Origin: an uncultured Eubacteriales bacterium
GTDB taxonomy: Bacteria; Bacillota; Clostridia; Oscillospirales; Oscillospiraceae
DNA: 9,425 bases
Direction of reading: 5' to 3'
Assembly (NCBI GenBank): GCA_900547745.1
Contig: URHT01000048.1
Span: 1-9,425 of the forward strand
Part shown: positions 6,629-9,425 of the stretch, piece after piece
Layout: each line of letters opens with the position of its first letter
Numbering within the stretch: position 1 is the first letter of the stretch
Program-made: the position numbers and the translations under genes
Notes under the pieces: generated by a model
The model's input: only the letters and a program-made list of their open reading frames with translations
Databases searched by the model: none
What the model was told of the DNA's origin: nothing

Positions 6629-6665
6629 AAAAAACAGACAGTCCGCACAAGCGGACTGCCTGTTT
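6629..6665 (-). terminator. Intrinsic terminator of the efp / zinc-ribbon transcript
   Basis: CAGTCCGC (6639-6646) pairs with GCGGACTG (6651-6658) around ACAA; after one A/C mismatch the stem continues for six more pairs (6632-6637 with 6660-6665). The minus strand then has a run of six T's (6629-6634). It lies 16 nt after the stop codon of the zinc-ribbon gene. Confidence 0.9.
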
Positions 6666-6681
6666 GCATGATGGCCGGGAA

Positions 6682-7110
6682 TTACTCCTCGTCCTCGCCC
6701 TCATCGTTGGCCAGATCGCTGAGATCGAACTCCAGCTTGGCGCCGCAGTTGGGGCAGATGACCTCGCCGTCCTCCAGAACGGACTCGTCGAAGTAGACCT
6801 CCTCCTCGCACTCGGGGCAGTTGGTCATGAAGCACTCCTCTTCCTCGTCGTCTTCATCCTCGTCCTCGTCCTCGTCCTCGTCATCCAATGCGAAGTACAG
6901 CGTCTCCTCCACATCGCTGAGGTCGTCGCTGACGGCGTCCAGACCGTCCTCCACGTCGCACAGCTCGTCCTCAATGTCGGCAAACTTCTCCGCCATGTCG
7001 TCCAGCACGTCGATGATGGCGGCGATCAGCTTGCCTTCCTTGCTGTCGGTGTCCAGGTTCAGGCCCTCGGCCAGACCCTTCAGATATGCTACCTTTTCAG
7101 AGATCTCCAT
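6682..7110 (-). CDS. Acidic zinc-ribbon protein of the CD1247 N-terminal domain family
   Basis: This 142-residue protein starts with MEISEKVAYLKGLAEGL, the recognisable opening of the CD1247 N-terminal family, followed by a helical, probably coiled-coil stretch to about residue 73. Residues 76-92 are 17 consecutive Asp/Glu. A zinc ribbon follows, with CPEC at 98-101 and CPNC at 119-122, and an acidic tail. The function is unknown; the fold suggests a small metal-stabilised adaptor, perhaps binding basic proteins or RNA polymerase-like partners, but that is inference. The ATG at 7110 has AAAGGAG six bases upstream. It follows efp by 33 nt with no terminator, an arrangement I recall from many Clostridia, and a strong terminator follows. 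The acidic run is encoded partly by a perfect hexanucleotide repeat (see 6858-6881). Confidence 0.85.
   Translation of the reverse strand: MEISEKVAYLKGLAEGLNLDTDSKEGKLIAAIIDVLDDMAEKFADIEDELCDVEDGLDAVSDDLSDVEETLYFALDDEDEDEDEDEDDEEEECFMTNCPECEEEVYFDESVLEDGEVICPNCGAKLEFDLSDLANDEGEDEE
6858..6881. repeat. Hexanucleotide tandem repeat (CCTCGT)x4 encoding Asp-Glu pairs
   Basis: Four perfect copies of CCTCGT on the + strand read as GACGAG, Asp-Glu, on the coding strand, flanked by near copies. Slippage would change the acidic run by two residues without shifting the frame. Confidence 0.85.
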
Positions 7111-7143
7111 GTTCGGCTCCTTTCTGTACGGTTGGTTGTCAGC

Positions 7144-7710
7144 TTACTTAGTGCGGCCGATATACTCGCCGGTACGGGTGTCAATGGTGATCTTATCGCC
7201 GATGTTGATGAACAGGGGCACCTTCACCTCGGCGCCGGTCTCCACGGTGGCGGGCTTCAGGGTGTTGGTGGCGGTGTTGCCGGCCAGACCCGGCTCCGTC
7301 TCGGTGACTTCCAGATCCATGAAGTTGGGGCACTCCAGACCGAACACGCTGCCCTTGTAGCTCAGCACCTTGCACACGGTGTTCTCGGTGATGAAGCGGA
7401 ACGCATCGCCCAGCAGCTCCTTGTTCAGGGGCACCATGTCGAAGGTCTCCTGATCCATGAAGTAGTACAGGTCGCCGTCGTTGTAGCTGTACGCCATGTC
7501 GCGGCGATCCACAAAGGCTTCCTCGAACTTGGCGGTGGGGTTGAAGGACGTTTCGGTCACAGCACCGGTCACCACGTTGCGCATCTTGGTGCGGACGAAA
7601 GCGGCGCCCTTACCGGGCTTGACGTGCTGGAACTCCACGACCTGCATAACCTTGCCGTCCATCTCAAAGGTCTTGCCGTTTCTGAAATCACCGGCGGTAA
7701 TAGTTGCCAT
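7144..7710 (-). CDS. efp: Translation elongation factor P
   Basis: This 188-residue cytoplasmic factor binds stalled ribosomes between the P and E sites and promotes peptide bond formation at polyproline stretches. The three beta domains are visible: an N-terminal KOW-like domain with the loop KPGKG whose tip Lys34 is the usual site of modification, a central OB domain from about 66, and a C-terminal OB domain with GDKITIDTRTGEYIGR at the end. Length is standard. The start at 7710 is chosen because GGGAGGA lies eight bases upstream and MATITAGDFRNG is the usual EF-P opening; the frame stays open upstream to 7911 but that part has no family similarity and runs into the neighbouring gene. It has its own promoter and is followed by the zinc-ribbon gene. 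No modification enzyme (for example EpmA/B or YmfI type) is in the window. Confidence 0.97.
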   Translation of the reverse strand: MATITAGDFRNGKTFEMDGKVMQVVEFQHVKPGKGAAFVRTKMRNVVTGAVTETSFNPTAKFEEAFVDRRDMAYSYNDGDLYYFMDQETFDMVPLNKELLGDAFRFITENTVCKVLSYKGSVFGLECPNFMDLEVTETEPGLAGNTATNTLKPATVETGAEVKVPLFINIGDKITIDTRTGEYIGRTK

Positions 7711-7733
7711 ATTGATATTCCTCCCATATTGAT

Positions 7734-7755
7734 GAGGGAATATCGCGATTCCCTC
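7734..7755. repeat. Inverted repeat in the efp leader
   Basis: GAGGGAAT-ATCGCG-ATTCCCTC is a perfect 8-bp stem with a 6-nt loop, between the efp transcription start (about 7784) and its ribosome binding site. It has no U-tract, so it is more likely a leader hairpin or a protein site than a terminator. Confidence 0.5.
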
Positions 7756-7790
7756 GAATAAATGATACCGGCCGAAAATTAGCCTCATAT

Positions 7791-7819
7791 ATTCTACATG
7801 ATAAGCGCCTGTTTGGCAA
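7791..7819 (-). promoter_or_regulatory. Sigma-A-type promoter of efp
   Basis: On the minus strand TTGCCA (7814-7819) and TAGAAT (7791-7796) are 17 bp apart, each one base off consensus. Transcription should start near 7784, giving a leader of about 74 nt. It lies just downstream of the yqeG stop, so efp need not depend on the yqeG transcript. Confidence 0.75.
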
Positions 7820-7850
7820 GGGCTTCCGGCGAAAAAAGTGCGCCGCCGCC

Positions 7851-8348
7851 CTATTTTTCCCGCGCCGCCGCCTTCCACGGCCTTTGCAGAAGGTGAAGCA
7901 CCTTGTTCCACGCGCCTTTCGCGCCGCCCCGCGGCTCCACCATCAGCGCCAGTACGCCGCTGCGGTTGGCGCCCAGCATGTCCGTCAGCAGCTTGTCGCC
8001 CAGCATGGCCGTCTCCTCCGGCGTCACACCGCAGCGGGTCATGGCTCTGCGGAACCCCACGGTCTGCGGCTTTTTGGCGTGGCCCTCGTAGGAGATGCCC
8101 AGCTCCCGGCAGAACTGCTCCACCCGGGCGGGACTGCGGTTGTTGGACAGAATCATCACCGTGACGCCCGCCTGCGTCAGCTCACGCAGCCAGCGGCGCA
8201 GCCCCTCGTCCGGCTCGCGCTGGGACTTGGGGGCCAGCGTGTAGTCCAGATCGCACAGCAGCAGCCGGACGCCGCGCCGGGTCAGCTCCTCGCCCCGTAT
8301 CTGTTCGTAGCCGTCATAGACCCGATCCGGCCGCATGGAAAATCGCAT
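7851..8348 (-). CDS. YqeG-family HAD phosphatase (subclass IIIA)
   Basis: This 165-residue protein has the haloacid dehalogenase fold. Motif I is CDLDYTL with the nucleophile and acid/base pair Asp33 and Asp35; motif II is ILSNNRS at 66-72, with Ser68; Lys92 or Lys93 fits motif III; motif IV is GDKLLTDMLGAN at 117-128. This combination and length fit the YqeG group of Gram-positive bacteria, presumed phosphatases whose physiological substrate is not established. The ATG at 8348 is chosen because AAAGGAGG (8358-8365) lies nine bases upstream; the frame stays open to 8615 but that part overlaps the divergent gene. A second in-frame Met at residue 5 is possible. The gene precedes efp in the same direction, with no clear terminator between, so read-through into efp is possible. 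It is transcribed divergently from the 247-residue gene. Confidence 0.88.
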   Translation of the reverse strand: MRFSMRPDRVYDGYEQIRGEELTRRGVRLLLCDLDYTLAPKSQREPDEGLRRWLRELTQAGVTVMILSNNRSPARVEQFCRELGISYEGHAKKPQTVGFRRAMTRCGVTPEETAMLGDKLLTDMLGANRSGVLALMVEPRGGAKGAWNKVLHLLQRPWKAAAREK

Positions 8349-8368
8349 AGGCTGCCGCCTCCTTTCAT

Positions 8369-8398
8369 ATGGTATAGTGTACCATTGATGCGCCGCAA
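8369..8398. promoter_or_regulatory. Divergent overlapping promoters with a central palindrome
   Basis: The 68-bp gap between yqeG and the 8417 gene holds a minus-strand -10 (TATACC, 8371-8376) with a weak -35 (TTGCGG, 8393-8398, 16 bp away) and a plus-strand -10 (TATAGT, 8373-8378) with no good -35. ATGGTA-TAGTG-TACCAT (8369-8385) is a perfect 6-bp inverted repeat covering both -10 elements. The promoters therefore overlap and probably compete or share a regulator. Confidence 0.5.
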
Positions 8399-8416
8399 AA
8401 ACAAGGGGGTGTCCGT

Positions 8417-9160
8417 ATGCAGCTTTATCTGGCCGCTGCCCCCTGCTATCTGCCGGAGGCGTCGCGCTGGAGGCTTCCCATTGCCCACGCCGCCTACCGC
8501 ATTGACGGCGGCGGGCGGCTGGCCGCGCTGGCGATGCCGCCGGACACCCGGGGCGGGCTTCTGCTGGTGACGGAGACAGACTGTCCCGCCCCGCCCCAGC
8601 CGGACGTGCTGGCACGGGACATCCTGCGCCAGTGCCTGCACCGGGGCTGCACCGGCGTGGTGCTGGAGCCGGTGCTGTCCGCCGCGGCGCTGGACGCGCT
8701 GGCGGAGCTGTGCCGCCGCTATGGCCGCGCGCTGTTCGTTCCGGAGCGCTGCGGCCACGCCGTGGCGGATGCCCGCGTGGTGGTGAGCACCGCTCTGTCC
8801 GGTGGGACGCTGCGCCGGCGGCTGGAGGAGATCTGCCGCCGCTTCGGGGCGCGGCGGCTGGCGCTGGATCTGGCCTGCGTCCGGGCGGACTTCTCCCTCC
8901 CCGCCCCCTACGGGGACGGCGCGGCGCTGTCCGCGCAGCAGCTGGCGGCGCTGCGGGGCCAGCGGCCCGTGTTCTTCTCGCCGGAGCTGTGCGCCCGGTA
9001 TTTCACCTACGGCGAGGGCGGCATGACGCATTTTGTCCTGTTTGACGATGCCGACACCCTGCGGCGCAAGATGTCGCTGGCGGCAGAGCTGGGCATCGGC
9101 ACCGGCTTTCTGTCGCTGCCGGAATCGGCGGAGGCCCTGCCGCAGCTGTTGGGAAGATAA
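8417..9160 (+). CDS. Conserved-looking hypothetical protein, possible TIM-barrel fold
   Basis: I do not recognise this 247-residue protein as a named family. It has no signal peptide or membrane segment. Short hydrophobic strands alternate with helices: QLYLAA (2-7), GGLLLVTE (46-53), GVVLEPV (80-86), RALFVPE (104-110), ARVVVSTA (119-126), RRLALDLAC (146-154), RPVFFSPEL (183-191), HFVLFD (205-210) and GTGFLSLPES (228-237). Eight or so such units fit a (beta/alpha)8 barrel. Acidic residues end several strands (Glu84, Glu110, Asp151, Glu190, Glu236), as in glycosidase-like barrels, but no diagnostic active-site motif is seen. The ATG has AAGGGGG seven to eight bases upstream. It runs divergently from yqeG and ends at a long hairpin facing the fn3 gene. 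Codon use is like its neighbours, so it looks like a genuine resident gene. Confidence 0.8.
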   Translation: MQLYLAAAPCYLPEASRWRLPIAHAAYRIDGGGRLAALAMPPDTRGGLLLVTETDCPAPPQPDVLARDILRQCLHRGCTGVVLEPVLSAAALDALAELCRRYGRALFVPERCGHAVADARVVVSTALSGGTLRRRLEEICRRFGARRLALDLACVRADFSLPAPYGDGAALSAQQLAALRGQRPVFFSPELCARYFTYGEGGMTHFVLFDDADTLRRKMSLAAELGIGTGFLSLPESAEALPQLLGR

Positions 9161-9175
9161 CAAGCGTTCCTCCAT

Positions 9176-9215
9176 ACGAACAAAACCTCCGGCCAAGGCC
9201 GGAGGTTTTGTTCGT
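9176..9215. terminator. Bidirectional terminator hairpin between the 247-residue gene and the right fn3 gene
   Basis: Bases 9176-9194 pair perfectly with 9197-9215, a 19-bp stem around an AA centre (core CCTCCGGCC-AA-GGCCGGAGG). T-rich sequence follows on each strand (ttttgttcgtt on +). It lies between the two convergent stop codons at 9160 and 9221, so it likely ends both transcripts. Confidence 0.88.
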
Positions 9216-9220
9216 TGTAT

Positions 9221-9425
9221 TTACTTGCCGGGTCGTGCGGAGACGATGTTGCTGAAGTCGCTGACCGCCGTGCCCTTCACCGCCACGATCCTGTAGTAGT
9301 ACGTCGTACCGGCCTTTGCGCCGGTGTTGACGTAGGAGGTGGAGGTCGTGGTATTGATCTTGCTGTACCTGCTGTTCTGCTGGGTGGAGCGGTACACCTG
9401 ATACTCGGTAGCACCCGGAACAGCC
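9221..9425 (-). CDS. C-terminal end of a second fibronectin type III domain protein (partial)
   Basis: The minus strand reads 67 codons to a TAA at 9221-9223; the start lies beyond the right edge of the window. The peptide opens with AVPGATEYQVYRSTQ, a typical fn3 strand pair, and ends with TTYYYRIVAVKG and SDFSNIVSARPGK, so this is the last fn3 domain of the protein. Over the shared 49 residues it differs from the left-hand copy (1-152) at five positions, and about 13 of 150 bases differ. Homology stops at the stop codon: the downstream terminators are unrelated. It is probably a secreted or surface protein, but no anchor is seen in this C-terminus. Confidence 0.82.
   Translation of the reverse strand, partial: AVPGATEYQVYRSTQQNSRYSKINTTTSTSYVNTGAKAGTTYYYRIVAVKGTAVSDFSNIVSARPGK

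Noticed and set aside
3631..7761. A 1376-codon open frame on the + strand, antisense to cls, pncB, the zinc-ribbon gene and efp.
   Set aside because: It is a shadow of GC-rich genes on the other strand: rich in His, Leu, Gln and Val, crossing terminators and promoters, with no domain-like pattern, while the opposite strand carries complete known families.
7827..7845. Possible terminator hairpin after yqeG (CGGCG ... CGCCG).
   Set aside because: The stem is five bases with an A-rich loop and no U-tract after it on the minus strand; too weak to call.
7711..7911. N-terminal extension of EF-P up to 7911.
   Set aside because: The extension includes promoter, leader hairpin and ribosome site and has no EF-P similarity.
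8349..8615. N-terminal extension of the YqeG-like protein up to 8615.
   Set aside because: It overlaps the divergent gene and its promoter; a strong ribosome site fits the start at 8348.
8282..9196. A 304-codon minus-strand frame opposite the 247-residue gene.
   Set aside because: Its composition is Gln/Arg/His-rich shadow sequence, and it crosses the divergent promoter region and the terminator hairpin; the + strand frame has the better start site and fold-like pattern.
1..9425. Reading the fn3 ends as terminal inverted repeats of a mobile element.
   Set aside because: The repeats are coding sequence of fn3 genes, no transposase or integrase is present, no target duplication is visible, and the enclosed genes are core housekeeping functions.

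Overview
The window is GC-rich, with strongly G/C-ending codons, and looks like chromosome from a Gram-positive anaerobe of the class Clostridia, most likely a gut Oscillospiraceae/Ruminococcaceae relative. This is inferred from the folT-folC pair under a tetrahydrofolate riboswitch, the small zinc-ribbon protein of the CD1247 N-terminal family directly behind efp, strong AAGGAGG-type ribosome binding sites, and the YqeG-type HAD phosphatase. I see no transposase, integrase, phage gene, CRISPR array, tRNA or rRNA.

Layout, left to right. (1) Positions 1-152 hold the C-terminal end of a fibronectin type III (fn3) protein on the + strand, followed by a terminator-like hairpin. (2) Positions 247-2345 hold a folate salvage operon on +: a sigma-A-like promoter, a THF riboswitch with a readable translational switch, folT (ECF folate S component), folC (folylpolyglutamate synthase) overlapping folT by 14 nt, and a bidirectional terminator. 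(3) Positions 6588 down to 2358 hold a minus-strand operon: pncB (nicotinate phosphoribosyltransferase), cls (cardiolipin synthase), thiN (thiamine pyrophosphokinase) and a DUF4430 lipoprotein, with tight spacing at the distal end. (4) Positions 8348 down to about 6629 hold a second minus-strand group: a YqeG-like HAD phosphatase, then efp with its own promoter, then the CD1247-type zinc-ribbon protein and a terminator. (5) Positions 8417-9160 (+) hold an unrecognised 247-residue protein, possibly a TIM barrel, divergent from yqeG. (6) Positions 9221-9425 (-) hold the C-terminal end of a second fn3 protein, nearly identical to the left one but in opposite orientation, separated from the 247-residue gene by a long perfect hairpin.

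How it fits together. Three of the enzymes or transporters handle vitamins: folate uptake and polyglutamylation, niacin to NAD precursor, and thiamine to thiamine diphosphate. A DUF4430 lipoprotein is tightly linked to thiN. The region therefore reads as ordinary core chromosome enriched in cofactor salvage. I do not find a convincing new multi-gene system. The points most worth a second look are the mutually exclusive pairings in the THF riboswitch leader, the inverted fn3 gene ends that bracket the whole window (a possible substrate for inversion, or a sign of a contig broken at repeats), the thiN-linked DUF4430 lipoprotein, and unassigned palindromes at the pncB, folT and yqeG promoters.
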